A stretch of DNA of 64,000 bases from Enterococcus raffinosus (GTDB lineage: Bacteria > Bacillota > Bacilli > Lactobacillales > Enterococcaceae): the NCBI RefSeq assembly GCF_001886185.1, contig NZ_JXLA01000025.1:1-64000 (forward strand). The letters run 5' to 3'. The notes below the pieces were generated by a model. That model had not been told where the DNA came from. It saw nothing but the letters and a program-made list of their open reading frames with translations, and searched no databases. A program made the position numbers and the translations under genes. Shown here piece after piece: positions 23,201 through 32,188 of the stretch. The stretch's first letter is position 1; each line of letters starts with the position of its first letter.

Positions 23201-23977
23201 ATGAAAAAAAAAGTAGCGTTAATCACAGGCGGAGCACAAGGGATCGGCAGAGAAATTGCCTGCCATCTAAGTAAGGATGGCTATGATATCGCAATCGTTG
23301 ACTTAAAAAGTCAAGCTGAGGGTGCGGAAGAAACAGTGAAATTGGTGAAGGAAAATGGACAAGAAGCGAAATTCTTTCCAACAGATGTAACAGATCAGCA
23401 GCAGGTATTTACAGCAGTTGATCAAACAGTGGCTCATTTTGGTACCTTAACAACGATGGTTAATAATGCAGGAATTGCCAAAGTGGATGAAGTTGTCAGT
23501 GTTGCTGAAGCTGATTTGGAAATGAGTTTTAAGGTGAATGTGTTTGGCGTATTGTATGGGATTCAAGCAGCTGGTAAAAAGTTTAAGGAATTAGGTATTC
23601 CGGGAAAAATTATCAATGCCTCTTCCATTGCGGGAATGAAAGCCTTTCCGATCTGGTCAGTCTATTCAGCAACGAAGGCAGCAGTTATTTCTTTTACCCA
23701 GTCAGCAGCATTAGAACTAGCGCCTGACAATATTACTGTTAACAACTATGCACCTGGCGTAGTGGGCACAACGGATATGTGGGAGGAGATTGATGCAAAA
23801 ATGTCGCAAATTAATGGTAAGCCGATTGGACAGAACAAAGCCGATTTCATTAGTCAGATCCCGCTAGGCAGAACAGTAAGGCCAGAGGATGTAGCGAAGG
23901 TTGTTTCCTTTTTAGCCAGCAGCAAAGCGGATTATATTACCGGGCAGACAATCGTAGTGGATGGCGGCATGTCATAA
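23201..23977 (+). CDS. Short-chain dehydrogenase, acetoin/polyol-phosphate type
   Basis: A 258-residue classical SDR, cytoplasmic, NAD(P)-dependent. TGGAQGIGREIA (9-20) binds the cofactor, NNAG lies near 89, the catalytic Ser is in NASSIAG, and YSATK gives Tyr and Lys. PGVVGTTDMW resembles diacetyl/acetoin reductases (2,3-butanediol dehydrogenases). In this context, immediately before a PTS, it may instead oxidise a sugar-alcohol phosphate such as a sorbitol-6-P-type substrate. ATG follows AGGAGG. An intergenic hairpin separates it from the IIB gene, which may lower downstream expression. Confidence 0.88.
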   Translation: MKKKVALITGGAQGIGREIACHLSKDGYDIAIVDLKSQAEGAEETVKLVKENGQEAKFFPTDVTDQQQVFTAVDQTVAHFGTLTTMVNNAGIAKVDEVVSVAEADLEMSFKVNVFGVLYGIQAAGKKFKELGIPGKIINASSIAGMKAFPIWSVYSATKAAVISFTQSAALELAPDNITVNNYAPGVVGTTDMWEEIDAKMSQINGKPIGQNKADFISQIPLGRTVRPEDVAKVVSFLASSKADYITGQTIVVDGGMS

Positions 23978-23989
23978 CTTAAGAATGAA

Positions 23990-24028
23990 GCAGCTATCGC
24001 TTTGATTTACTCGGTATTCGATAGCTGC
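23990..24028 (+). terminator. Hairpin between the SDR and IIB genes
   Basis: GCAGCTATCG (23990-23999) and CGATAGCTGC (24019-24028) form a perfect 10-bp stem with a 19-base loop. There is no T-run after it, so partial termination or mRNA stabilisation is more likely than full termination. Confidence 0.6.
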
Positions 24029-24064
24029 AGCAGTACTTTATAGTAACTTTTGGAGGGGATTGAA

Positions 24065-24550
24065 ATGATTACTTTATACAGAATTGATGATCGGGTTATT
24101 CATGGACAGACTATGATTCAACTTTTTCCTAATTATCCATGTGACGGGATTATTATTGTCGATGACAACATTGCACAAAACAGTCAGCTTTTAACCATTT
24201 ACAAGCAGGTAGTACCGGATACCGTTAAGCTTTTATGCTTTTCGGTTGAGAAAGCAGCTAGGAAGCTTCCAGAGGCAGCAGCCTCCAACAAAAAATATAT
24301 CATCATTTTTAAAAATATTTTGACGATTCAAGCACTGTTTGCTGCAGGGTATTCAATCAAAGAGACAATCAGCGTAGGAACAGCCAGTAAAAAAGCAGAT
24401 GCTAAGGATGTAATTAAAGGATTTGCTCTTAATCAAGAGGAAGTGGCAGCATACAATGACTTAGATGATCAAGGTTACAAATTTTCAATCGTTCCGATGG
24501 GGGGACCAAAGAAGAGCAGTACATGGAGTGAAATCAGAAACAAAATGTAA
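24065..24550 (+). CDS. PTS mannose-type enzyme IIB (third system)
   Basis: A 161-residue cytoplasmic IIB-Man protein. YRIDDRVIHGQTMIQLF gives phospho-His13 when ATG 24065 is used; TGGAGGGG lies eight bases upstream. VDDNIAQNSQ and the C-terminal SIVPMGGPKKSS are typical of IIB-Man, although the tail differs from the usual VPTDK type. It leads an operon of IIB-IIC-IID-IIA and a polyol dehydrogenase-like gene, so the substrate may be a sugar alcohol or aldonate-like compound. Confidence 0.9.
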   Translation: MITLYRIDDRVIHGQTMIQLFPNYPCDGIIIVDDNIAQNSQLLTIYKQVVPDTVKLLCFSVEKAARKLPEAAASNKKYIIIFKNILTIQALFAAGYSIKETISVGTASKKADAKDVIKGFALNQEEVAAYNDLDDQGYKFSIVPMGGPKKSSTWSEIRNKM

Positions 24551-24563
24551 AGGAGTGTAAACA

Positions 24564-25358
24564 ATGACAGTTATACAGTGTTTGTTAATATCAATTTTCT
24601 GTGTCATCAGCGGGAATGAGTTTCCGCTATACGGCTCACAGTTTGGCTGGTATGTGTTGGGACGGCCATTAATTGGCGGATTTATTTGCGGCATTATTTT
24701 AGGTGATGTAGCGGGTGGTATTCAATTAGGGGTAGCTGTTCAATTGGTCTATTTAGCAGTGGTCACACCAGGCGGATCTATGCCGATTGATTTATCCTTT
24801 GTCTCCTACCCGGCTATGGCGATTGCCCTAGCTTCTAATATGGATAGTGGTTCTGCGATTGCTTTAGCCTCTACCATTGGTGTACTGGGCTCATTTGTTT
24901 GTCAGTTGGATTTTACAGTAACGTCATTTTTTCACAAAATGCAGGACAAAGCCATCGAGGAGGTTGACTACAACAAATACAATAAAGCCTACTTAGTCTA
25001 TCCTCAGCTGCTTAAATTTCTAATCAGAGGAGTACCTTGCTTTTTGGCGGTTTATCTAGGTGCTAAATATGTTGGTAATTTTATTGATTCAATGCCGCAA
25101 TTTGTCCAAGCAGGACTTCTATCCTTGGGCGCAGTTTTACCAGCTGTTGGGATAGCCACACTGTTAACTCAAAGTGTTCGGAAAAATGAATACATCTTGT
25201 TCTTTTTGGTCGGTTTTGTTGGAATTGTATTTATGAACCTGAATATTTTAGGTTTAACTATTTTCGGTGGAGCCTTGGCATTCTTATATTACAAATCAAG
25301 TTTCTCAGAAGGAAATGAAGCCCCAAGAGAAACCAACTTTGATGAGGAGGTATTGTAG
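24564..25358 (+). CDS. PTS mannose-type enzyme IIC (third system)
   Basis: A 264-residue membrane channel subunit. VIQCLLISIFCVISGNEFP forms the first segment; WYVLGRPLIGGFICGIILGD is the IIC signature; VQLVYLAVVTPGGSMPID and GAVLPAVGIATLL follow. The last helices and an acidic tail (NFDEEVL) complete it. It begins 14 bases after IIB and ends two bases before IID. It is typical in length. Confidence 0.9.
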   Translation: MTVIQCLLISIFCVISGNEFPLYGSQFGWYVLGRPLIGGFICGIILGDVAGGIQLGVAVQLVYLAVVTPGGSMPIDLSFVSYPAMAIALASNMDSGSAIALASTIGVLGSFVCQLDFTVTSFFHKMQDKAIEEVDYNKYNKAYLVYPQLLKFLIRGVPCFLAVYLGAKYVGNFIDSMPQFVQAGLLSLGAVLPAVGIATLLTQSVRKNEYILFFLVGFVGIVFMNLNILGLTIFGGALAFLYYKSSFSEGNEAPRETNFDEEVL

Positions 25359-25360
25359 CA

Positions 25361-26215
25361 ATGGAAGAGACAAAAATTCAGACAGTTACTCAGGAAAAAC
25401 TGACAAAAAAAGAACTCAATGCGATTTGGCGTCGATTTGCTTGGTCCTTCCCAGCAGCGGCTTCGTGGGAACGTATGCTAGGGATGCAGTATTCTTGGTC
25501 GTTAATCCCTTTATTTAAAAAGTTTTACAACAAGGCCGGTCAGGCTGACGGAATGCGCAGACATTCCACCTTTTTTAATACCGAGAGCGTGTTTGGCAGC
25601 GTCATCTGGGGTGTTATTACGGCGATGGAAGAGCAAAAGGCGATAAATAATAATGTCGATGATGATTTGATTGAAACAACGAAAATCAGTTTAATGGGAC
25701 CGCTGGCCGGTGTAGGAGATGCGATGAATCCTGGCATGATTATCCCACTGCTGCTTTCAATTGCGATTGCTTTTTCAGAAGGTGGAAGTCCTTTAGGGGC
25801 AATCTTTTACATGGTGACTTATACCGCGATCGTTACAATCATTATGAAATTTCTATTTTTTAAAGGCTACGGTTTAGGTGTAAATGGCATCAATACGTTA
25901 ATTGGCGAAAAAGCCAATAAAATCAAAAATGCCATCATCCTTTTTGGAACGATGATTATGGGTGGTGTCGCAGCTAGTTATGTCAATCTGTCACTTACCT
26001 TGGCTATTCCAAGCGGGAATGACCAGGTCATGGTGCAGGATCTTCTAGATGGTATCTTCCCTAAAATTGTTCCGTTGGCTTTGGTTTTGGGTACTTGGTG
26101 GGTTATGAAGAAGAAAAAAATCAGTACACTGCAAATGATTTTGATCTATTTAGTGGGGATTTTCGTTCTGTCCTTCTTCCGCATCATCGGCTATAGTACG
26201 GGACATCATGGGTGA
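25361..26215 (+). CDS. PTS mannose-type enzyme IID (third system)
   Basis: A 284-residue membrane subunit. AASWERMLGMQYSWSLIPLF, RRHSTFFNTESVFGSVIWG, AMEEQKA and MGPLAGVGDAMNPGMI are the IID motifs; the last usually reads GIGDSLxxGT and is altered here. Helices fill the C-terminal half. ATG 25361 follows GAGGAGG. Its TGA overlaps the ribosome site of IIA. Together with IIC it determines substrate choice. Confidence 0.9.
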   Translation: MEETKIQTVTQEKLTKKELNAIWRRFAWSFPAAASWERMLGMQYSWSLIPLFKKFYNKAGQADGMRRHSTFFNTESVFGSVIWGVITAMEEQKAINNNVDDDLIETTKISLMGPLAGVGDAMNPGMIIPLLLSIAIAFSEGGSPLGAIFYMVTYTAIVTIIMKFLFFKGYGLGVNGINTLIGEKANKIKNAIILFGTMIMGGVAASYVNLSLTLAIPSGNDQVMVQDLLDGIFPKIVPLALVLGTWWVMKKKKISTLQMILIYLVGIFVLSFFRIIGYSTGHHG

Positions 26216-26219
26216 TCAT

Positions 26220-26627
26220 ATGACAAAAATTTTAGTATTATCCCATGGAAATTTAGCCCAGGAGCTGTGCAATGCCTGTTTCATGATTGCCGGAGAGCAG
26301 GAGTTTATTACGAGTATTTGTTTAAATGAAGAAGGGCTTGAATCCTTTGAAACCAAGTTGACTAGTTATTTCTTGGAAAACAAAGAAGAGCCCTTGATCA
26401 TTTTATGTGATTTGCTTCATGGGACCCCCTACAATCAAGTGCTGATCAAGGCGTTGGATCTTGATCGTCTAAACTACCAATTGGTCAGCGGGGTCAATTT
26501 GCCGATGCTGCTTGCTTTATGTATGGCTTTGCCGCAGGAAGCAGATAGTTTCAAGTGTTTGGAGCAAGCAGTTGCTGAAGCGCATAAAGGAATTTCAATC
26601 AATCATTCGATAGAAACGAGTTGTTAA
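26220..26627 (+). CDS. PTS mannose-type enzyme IIA (third system)
   Basis: A 135-residue cytoplasmic IIA-Man protein with phospho-His9 in LVLSHGNLAQE. LCDLLHGTPYNQV replaces the usual D-x-F-G-G-S and YQLVSGVNLPMLLAL is canonical. ATG 26220 is preferred over ATG 26208 because GGTGATC lies just ahead and because it puts His at 9. The start of the next gene is three bases after its stop, so the operon continues. Confidence 0.88.
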   Translation: MTKILVLSHGNLAQELCNACFMIAGEQEFITSICLNEEGLESFETKLTSYFLENKEEPLIILCDLLHGTPYNQVLIKALDLDRLNYQLVSGVNLPMLLALCMALPQEADSFKCLEQAVAEAHKGISINHSIETSC

Positions 26628-26630
26628 TCA

Positions 26631-27764
26631 ATGGAAAAAAAGCAGGAAGTATTCATTATTGGTGCCGGAAGATTAGGCAAAGGATTTATTGGCGAAGTAT
26701 TTGAAGCGGCCAATTGGCGGGTCACGTTTTTAGACAAAGATCCGCAGGTTGTAGCGGCTTTAAACCAAGGCCCTTACCAAGTAGAAATCTCAACAACAGA
26801 AGAAATTTATACCCGAGAAGTAACCAATTATCAGACCTTTTTAACCGACGACAGTCATCCAGAAAGCGACAGCTTCTTAACAGCTGATGTGGTGATGGTT
26901 CCGGTTTACCCAGAAGATTTACCGGAAGTATTTTCCTATTTGCTGGCTGATTTTCAGCTGATGCGTCAACAAGCAGCTGACAAAAAGCTAGATATCATTT
27001 TGTTAACCAATCAAACGTATTTGGTACCGAAAATGTATCAATATTTAAAGGATCAAGTGGACGCTGCTTTCTATACTTGGATTGAAGACCACATTTTTAT
27101 TAAGGATGCGATTATTCGCCGTTCTACTGATGGCACTTCGGCATCTGCAAGGAAATTATTCAGTATGGCAGCTGCCTCACTGTTAATTGAAACACCTTTA
27201 CATGCGGACTTGGCTGCAGTGAACTGGATGGAGCCAGCAGAAAATGTTCCGTTGTTAAAGGAAATCAAAATTTATACCTTGAATGGTCCTCATGCGGCAA
27301 CCGCATTTATCGGGCACTATACTGGATACAGTGATATTCCAAGCACGGAAGCCGATCAAGAGAACCTGCGTTTTATTCAGGAAGTAGCAGAAGAGATCAA
27401 CCAAGCGTGTATAAAAGAATATAACTTAACGCAGGAAGAATTAACGCGGCTTTCAGCGATTCCGAAACTAAAAGGAGAGGTGCCAGACAGTATTAGACGC
27501 GTCGCCTTTGATCCGATTCGCAAGTTGTCCTTGAAGGATCGTCTGTGCGGCCCTATCTTACTTTGCGAAAAGCATCAACTCCCTCATTCAGCTTTGGACA
27601 AGGCGGTTGCTTTAGGCTTTAAATACAAGGACGAAGAAGATTCCAGCTCGCTTGAATTGCAAAAGCTTATTGCTGATTCAGGGATCGCCCAGGCAGTAGA
27701 GGAAATAACAGGGCTTGATCCTCAATTAGTGGCAAACATCGTCAAAGAATACGAAAAATTATAA
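26631..27764 (+). CDS. Mannitol-1-phosphate 5-dehydrogenase-like polyol dehydrogenase
   Basis: A 377-residue NAD(P)-dependent long-chain polyol dehydrogenase of the MtlD/UxaB superfamily. FIIGAGRLGKGFIGEVF (8-24) is the Rossmann loop, and the C-terminal domain has IRRVAFDPIRKLSLKDRL with the catalytic-region lysine, and the conserved LNGPHAATAFIGHYTGY segment. The PTS product should be a polyol phosphate that it oxidises to a ketose phosphate. It resembles the gene at 37383-38531 more than the canonical-looking one at 57762-58919. It ends the PTS operon, with a terminator after it. Exact substrate unknown. Confidence 0.85.
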   Translation: MEKKQEVFIIGAGRLGKGFIGEVFEAANWRVTFLDKDPQVVAALNQGPYQVEISTTEEIYTREVTNYQTFLTDDSHPESDSFLTADVVMVPVYPEDLPEVFSYLLADFQLMRQQAADKKLDIILLTNQTYLVPKMYQYLKDQVDAAFYTWIEDHIFIKDAIIRRSTDGTSASARKLFSMAAASLLIETPLHADLAAVNWMEPAENVPLLKEIKIYTLNGPHAATAFIGHYTGYSDIPSTEADQENLRFIQEVAEEINQACIKEYNLTQEELTRLSAIPKLKGEVPDSIRRVAFDPIRKLSLKDRLCGPILLCEKHQLPHSALDKAVALGFKYKDEEDSSSLELQKLIADSGIAQAVEEITGLDPQLVANIVKEYEKL

Positions 27765-27770
27765 GGGGAA

Positions 27771-27795
27771 GGATGGGACGTGATTTGTTCCATCC
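27771..27795 (+). terminator. Terminator of the third mannose-type PTS operon
   Basis: GGATGGGAC (27771-27779) pairs with GTTCCATCC (27787-27795), 9 bp with one wobble, loop of 7, then TGCACTCGTTTTT. It separates the operon from the orphan IIA/IIB and LevR-like genes. Confidence 0.65.
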
Positions 27796-27878
27796 TGCAC
27801 TCGTTTTTAGGGAAAGGTGAAGAATGGGCAAAATAGCTTTATAATAATAGTAGAATCTATCAAGTTTGGAGAAGGGCT

Positions 27879-28277
27879 ATGGAAAACTATTTAATCGCAA
27901 CCCACGGAAATTTGGCTAAAGAACTGATCAATACCTTGAAGCTGCTGTCAGGCGAAGCGTTGGAAAACTGTCAGACTCTTTGCGCCTATACTGAAGATCG
28001 AGACCCAGAGACTACCATTCGAACCATGATTGAACAATTAGGCGATGAGCAGCAACTAGTTGTTTTTGCGGACATGTTCGGCAGCAGTGTCAGTAATTTT
28101 TTTATGGAGTATCAAACAGACCCGCGCATTTTCCTAATCACTGGAGTGAATGTTGATTTGTTGATCAATGTGATTTTACTGAATCAGGAGCTACCGCTAG
28201 TGCAGCGTATTGAAGAGGCAATCCAGCAAAGCAGGGATCGGATGCTGCTGATTATGAAGGGGAAAAAAGATGAGTAA
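27879..28277 (+). CDS. Orphan mannose-type IIA protein, probable signalling subunit
   Basis: A 132-residue IIA-Man protein with His9 conserved (LIATHGNLAKE), VFADMFGSSVSNFF, and FLITGVNVDLLINV. It is not next to a IIC/IID pair: it is followed at once by a degenerate IIB and a LevR-like protein. A TATAAT at 27839-27844 and GGAGAAGGG ribosome site support separate expression. The 8-base overlap with the IIB-like gene indicates coupling. I infer a sensory or phosphorelay role, reporting PTS phosphorylation to the regulator, but it might also serve the third PTS, which already has its own IIA. Confidence 0.85.
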   Translation: MENYLIATHGNLAKELINTLKLLSGEALENCQTLCAYTEDRDPETTIRTMIEQLGDEQQLVVFADMFGSSVSNFFMEYQTDPRIFLITGVNVDLLINVILLNQELPLVQRIEEAIQQSRDRMLLIMKGKKDE

Positions 28278-28698
28278 GTACATTTTGGTTGATTATCGGC
28301 TGATTCATAGCCGGATATTTATTAAATGGCGCAAAAAAATCGGCTTTAATGAACTGGTTGTCTGCAATGATCAGCTGGTGTCCAACTTTATGAAGAAGGC
28401 GACGTTTCGAGCGATTGTACCAAAGGATCTTAAGGTGACCTTTGTTAGCCATGAGGAGTTGAAGACCTATGAACTTGATGAGGACAGTGTCTTGCTGGTG
28501 GCAACCTTCAAAGAAGCAGTAGACTGCTGTCAGCTTTTTCCTGAGCTTGAACATATGGCTCTTTTAGCTGTGAAGGAAGAACAGTTATGCGAAAAAAATG
28601 TTGAGGAACTGGAGTCGCTAGTTACGGAAAAATTAAAAGCTGTGCTGGGGAATAGAGAAATGGTACTTTGTTTTGATTTCGATGACCAGCTTTATTGA
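28270..28698 (+). CDS. Degenerate mannose-type IIB protein, probable signalling subunit
   Basis: A 142-residue IIB-Man relative, about 15 residues shorter than normal. The active motif reads VDYRLIHSRIFIKW: His13 is kept, but the next two residues of the usual HGQ are Ser-Arg. VVCNDQLVSN stands for the normal VxDD stretch, and the C-terminal V-P-T-D-K region is absent. Such changes suggest it no longer phosphorylates a transported sugar. It lies between the orphan IIA and the GAFTGA-less LevR homologue, with overlaps on the left and a 15-base gap on the right, which points to a regulatory phosphorelay; that is inference. Confidence 0.8.
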   Translation: MSKYILVDYRLIHSRIFIKWRKKIGFNELVVCNDQLVSNFMKKATFRAIVPKDLKVTFVSHEELKTYELDEDSVLLVATFKEAVDCCQLFPELEHMALLAVKEEQLCEKNVEELESLVTEKLKAVLGNREMVLCFDFDDQLY

Positions 28699-28713
28699 TT
28701 GGGGGGAAGAAAC

Positions 28714-31398
28714 GTGGCAGATGTAAGGCAAGAAATATTAGAATATTTAAAAGCAAAAGAGTATAAATTGGATAAGCTGGGAGCCGAGGATTTAAAAGAT
28801 TTCACGACAATTCATATCGCTAATTCCTTGTGTATCAGCCGTGGATTGGCCTCGCAATACTTGAATAGTTTGTTTAAAGAGAAGAAACTGGTAAAAATTC
28901 AATCAAAGCCGGTGTACTTTTTAGAGGTTTCATCGGTTGAGCAGTTCTTCGGTCTGACTGTCAAAAAGAACATTTTCGATGGGATTGAGGAATTTGTCGA
29001 CTATTTAACCAATGAACGAGATGCTAAGGAAGATTTCTACGAAGCCATTGGACATGATCTCAGCCTTGCTTATCCGCTGTCCCAGTGCAAAGCGGCGCTG
29101 GAATATTCAGAGGAGGGAATTCCCTTTATTCTGCATGGCGCTAGAGGGACAGGTAAAAGCTTCATCGGTTACCTTATCTATAAATATTGTCTGATCAAAG
29201 AACTGATTCCCCCCAGCAGCAAGATGCTCATCGTCACCTGTAAAAACTTCGACAAAACCGCAGCTACGATCGGGATTGAAGAAATCTCCCCAACGTTAAA
29301 ACGAAACGCGAAGCTGAAAAAGGTTTCGGAAATAGCCCAAAATTTGTCTGAGCATACGCTGATTTTCTTTGATGATTTGGACTACTTGGATCACTTTACT
29401 CAATATTTGCTGCTGAATCAGTTTACGAAACAATTTCGCATGTTTGCTTCAGCCCTTCAAATTGAAACCATGAACGAAGCTGTACGGAATCAATTCCCCA
29501 TTTCCGTTGAACTGCCGTTGCTGGAAAATCGTTCACTGGTAGAAAAGAAGCAATTTTTACGGACAGCGATGTTTAACGAGGAACGCAAACTGAAAAAAAG
29601 TCTTAAGATTACGCAAAGTGCCATGAATTTTCTGCTGCAGGCCGCCTTTGAAGGAAACCTGATTGACTTTAACAATTTGCTTATTTCCAGTGCCGTGTTT
29701 TCTAACAGTGACAGCAGCCAGGAGATCATCATCAATCGCATGTCTTTACCCAATGAACTCCCGATCAATGAAGCACTCGGTATTTCTCCGGGTAATGAAG
29801 AGGTGTTGTTAAGTCCCAATGACATTGTCGTGGATAATTTTGCGGAAGTGCTCAGCAGCTTTAGTAAAAAGCTGTTTCGGCAACTGACTCAGCAGTTGAA
29901 TCACAGCTTTGATGAAGAAGCGTTTGTCAAACAAGCCTATGGCACTTATGCCGAGCTGGCGGATTATTTGATTTACGAGCAAAATTATAATAATGGTAAA
30001 ATCAATGCGCTTCAGCATGCGATTACTGAACTGTTTACTCAGTTCAGTACCGCCAACCGAATCATGATTCCGGCCAATTTTATGGTTGTACTAGCTAGGT
30101 ATCTTTTTTCAAAATATCAATTGAAAAGCTCTGAGGCCGGGGGTTTTACTGATGAGCAAACCAATCAGATAAATTATTATCTAGAGATTCATTTCAAGGA
30201 TCAGAGTTATCTAGCAGAAGAATTGCTGATTAAGCTGGAAAGTGCCCTGAATCTAACGTTGGATAGTACCGATAAATTATTGCTGTTCATCAATATTGCC
30301 CGCTACAACACTAACATGGTCATCAACCGGAATTTGTGCTTCATCATCTGTCATGGCTATTCGACCGCTAGTTCGATAGCAGATGTAACCAACTCAATTT
30401 TAGGAAAAAAAATATACACCCCTATTGATATGCCAATTGACAGCAATGCCCAAGACATTTTAAAAAAATTGTATGATTATTTGTCGAAGTATCAACAGCT
30501 TTCCTATGAACGCATTGTCGTTTTAATTGACATGGGGTCTTTGTCCGAAGTAGGGGTAATGCTGAAGGATTTCGCTGACGCTAATATTTATCTGATTGAT
30601 AATGTAACTACTTCGCTGGCTTTGGAAATTGGACTGCATGTTGGACAAAACACGCTGATGGATAAAGACATGGAAGAAATCTGTGGAGCTTGTACCTGTA
30701 AATATGTGAAATTTGAATCTGGCAAAAAGAAGGATGCTGTATTGTTTATTTCCGACATCAACAGCAACATGGCCGAAGAGTTCTCGCTGCTGTTCAAGAA
30801 AAGCCTGCCAGTATCCAGCGATATAACCATTGCACCGATTGACAGCCGGGTGGTCAATGACCGAAATCTTTGGAATGAGACGAAAGAAGAGTACAATGTT
30901 CTATTCATTTCAGGAATGAGCAATCATAAGATTAATGATGCTGAGTTTATTCCGATTGAAGAAGTAATCACGCAAGAAGCGCTAGAAAAGGTAGAGCAGA
31001 TCTTTCAAACTAAGTCCAGTATGTCAAATGAAGAAATTGAAATTTTCCAAAAGAATTTGGCGAAATCCTTTTCCTTGGAAAATATTATTGAGAGTATTAC
31101 ATTTCTCGACCCTATCAAATTGTTTCATTTGGTTGAAGATTCTATTTATCAGCTGGAAATTCATTTGGCACAGAAATTTTCAATTGGAACTAAGATGGGA
31201 CTGTACATTCATGTAAGCTGTTTGATTGAAAAGCTGGTAACTAAGCAGCGGGTTATTTCATATGAAGGCATTCCTTCACTAGCTGATCCGGCGATGGAAC
31301 AAAAAATAATGGATAGTTTTATGAATATCAAACGAGCCTTTGATATTGAAATCCCAAAAAGCGAGATTGATTACATCGCTTATTACATTTATGGTTGA
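28714..31398 (+). CDS. LevR-like protein without the sigma-54 loop
   Basis: An 894-residue LevR relative starting at GTG 28714 after GGGGGGAAG. Helix-turn-helix (IANSLCISRGLASQYL near 35-50); Walker A GARGTGKS kept (142-149). The stretch where GAFTGA belongs (about 185-205) reads ISPTLKRNAKLKK, Walker B is LIFFDDLD instead of LFLDEIH, and the arginine finger LxRR is VRNQ. The IIA-Man module keeps its His (IICHGYSTAS); the IIB-Gat module has FISDINSNMA where others have CxxGLGT, so its Cys is lost; the last PRD keeps YIHVSCLIEKL. It should not activate sigma-54; a different DNA-binding or sensory role is inferred. A TTG start at 28699 is possible. Confidence 0.87.
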   Translation: MADVRQEILEYLKAKEYKLDKLGAEDLKDFTTIHIANSLCISRGLASQYLNSLFKEKKLVKIQSKPVYFLEVSSVEQFFGLTVKKNIFDGIEEFVDYLTNERDAKEDFYEAIGHDLSLAYPLSQCKAALEYSEEGIPFILHGARGTGKSFIGYLIYKYCLIKELIPPSSKMLIVTCKNFDKTAATIGIEEISPTLKRNAKLKKVSEIAQNLSEHTLIFFDDLDYLDHFTQYLLLNQFTKQFRMFASALQIETMNEAVRNQFPISVELPLLENRSLVEKKQFLRTAMFNEERKLKKSLKITQSAMNFLLQAAFEGNLIDFNNLLISSAVFSNSDSSQEIIINRMSLPNELPINEALGISPGNEEVLLSPNDIVVDNFAEVLSSFSKKLFRQLTQQLNHSFDEEAFVKQAYGTYAELADYLIYEQNYNNGKINALQHAITELFTQFSTANRIMIPANFMVVLARYLFSKYQLKSSEAGGFTDEQTNQINYYLEIHFKDQSYLAEELLIKLESALNLTLDSTDKLLLFINIARYNTNMVINRNLCFIICHGYSTASSIADVTNSILGKKIYTPIDMPIDSNAQDILKKLYDYLSKYQQLSYERIVVLIDMGSLSEVGVMLKDFADANIYLIDNVTTSLALEIGLHVGQNTLMDKDMEEICGACTCKYVKFESGKKKDAVLFISDINSNMAEEFSLLFKKSLPVSSDITIAPIDSRVVNDRNLWNETKEEYNVLFISGMSNHKINDAEFIPIEEVITQEALEKVEQIFQTKSSMSNEEIEIFQKNLAKSFSLENIIESITFLDPIKLFHLVEDSIYQLEIHLAQKFSIGTKMGLYIHVSCLIEKLVTKQRVISYEGIPSLADPAMEQKIMDSFMNIKRAFDIEIPKSEIDYIAYYIYG

Positions 31399-31616
31399 TG
31401 GAATAAGCAAACTTTAACAAGATAAATGTTCATCTTAGTTTATATTTTAGGTCTCAAAATTCTATCAAGGAGAAAGAAGAAAAGGGGATTTTGGATCTAG
31501 TTCAAATGAATATTAATATTTCACAATGTAATAATCATCACTGGTAGGAATCTTGAAATGAGAAATCTACTTTTTTCAGCTCTTTGGCATATAGGACTTA
31601 TAGAACAAAAGAAGAA

Positions 31617-31655
31617 CATCTAAGGTAGGATTGCTTTTCTACTTTAGATGCTTTT
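31617..31655 (+). terminator. Orphan terminator in the gene desert
   Basis: CATCTAAGGTAG (31617-31628) pairs with CTACTTTAGATG (31639-31650), 12 bp with one wobble, loop of 10, then CTTTTTATTT. It may end the LevR-like transcript 220 bases upstream or a lost gene. Confidence 0.8.
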
Positions 31656-32032
31656 TATTTAATAGACATTCGAGCCAATTTTATAATTCGACAACCAGAG
31701 ATTAAATACGAATTATTTCGCTGATTAACATTTTTTAGTTTATTCCATCACTGTATGTTCGATTTATTGTCATTTTTTTAAAGCTTATGAATTCGTATGC
31801 GAAGCGCTTTAACGCTTTAATATGAGTGCACATTTCTATTTCGACATTTGAATAAGGTAACTCTAGGGCTAATAGAATGATTTTCCCTCAGACTTAGAAA
31901 TTATAGTGCTCTTTTTCCAATAGTTTTAAACTAGAGCTCAATAAAGCTTCTCTAATATTGTAAAATCTATTTCAACAAAATTATGTCTATCAGTAAAAAT
32001 GGCTGTTTTGCTCTACGGGGCCTTATTACTTC

Positions 32033-32188
32033 TCAAGACGTTCTTGCTATAATATGATCAGCCCCAGTGTCATTATCTCCTAAATGGTTAATTAAACTTT
32101 TTTGAAATTTTCCATCAGAAAATGAATCATCATATTCTCTTACTCCTATTAAGAATGTCCATTCTAATTGTAAAGATATGATAATCAT
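32033..32188 (-). pseudogene. Possible 51-residue ORF or gene remnant
   Basis: Reading leftward from ATG 32188, the frame encodes 51 residues including EWTFLIGVREYDD and HLGDNDTGADHII. The frame is open upstream of the ATG for about 12 codons to a TAA. The composition looks protein-like, but there is no good ribosome site and I do not recognise a family. It is either a remnant or a very small gene. Confidence 0.25.

Noticed and set aside
27825-27845. GGGC...AGC stretch upstream of the orphan IIA as a sigma-54 promoter
   Set aside because: The spacing is about 9 bases and TTG is missing; a sigma-A TATAAT is more likely.
31800-31822. GAAGCGCTTTAACGC as a cre site
   Set aside because: The leading TG is displaced by a base relative to the consensus and no gene starts nearby.
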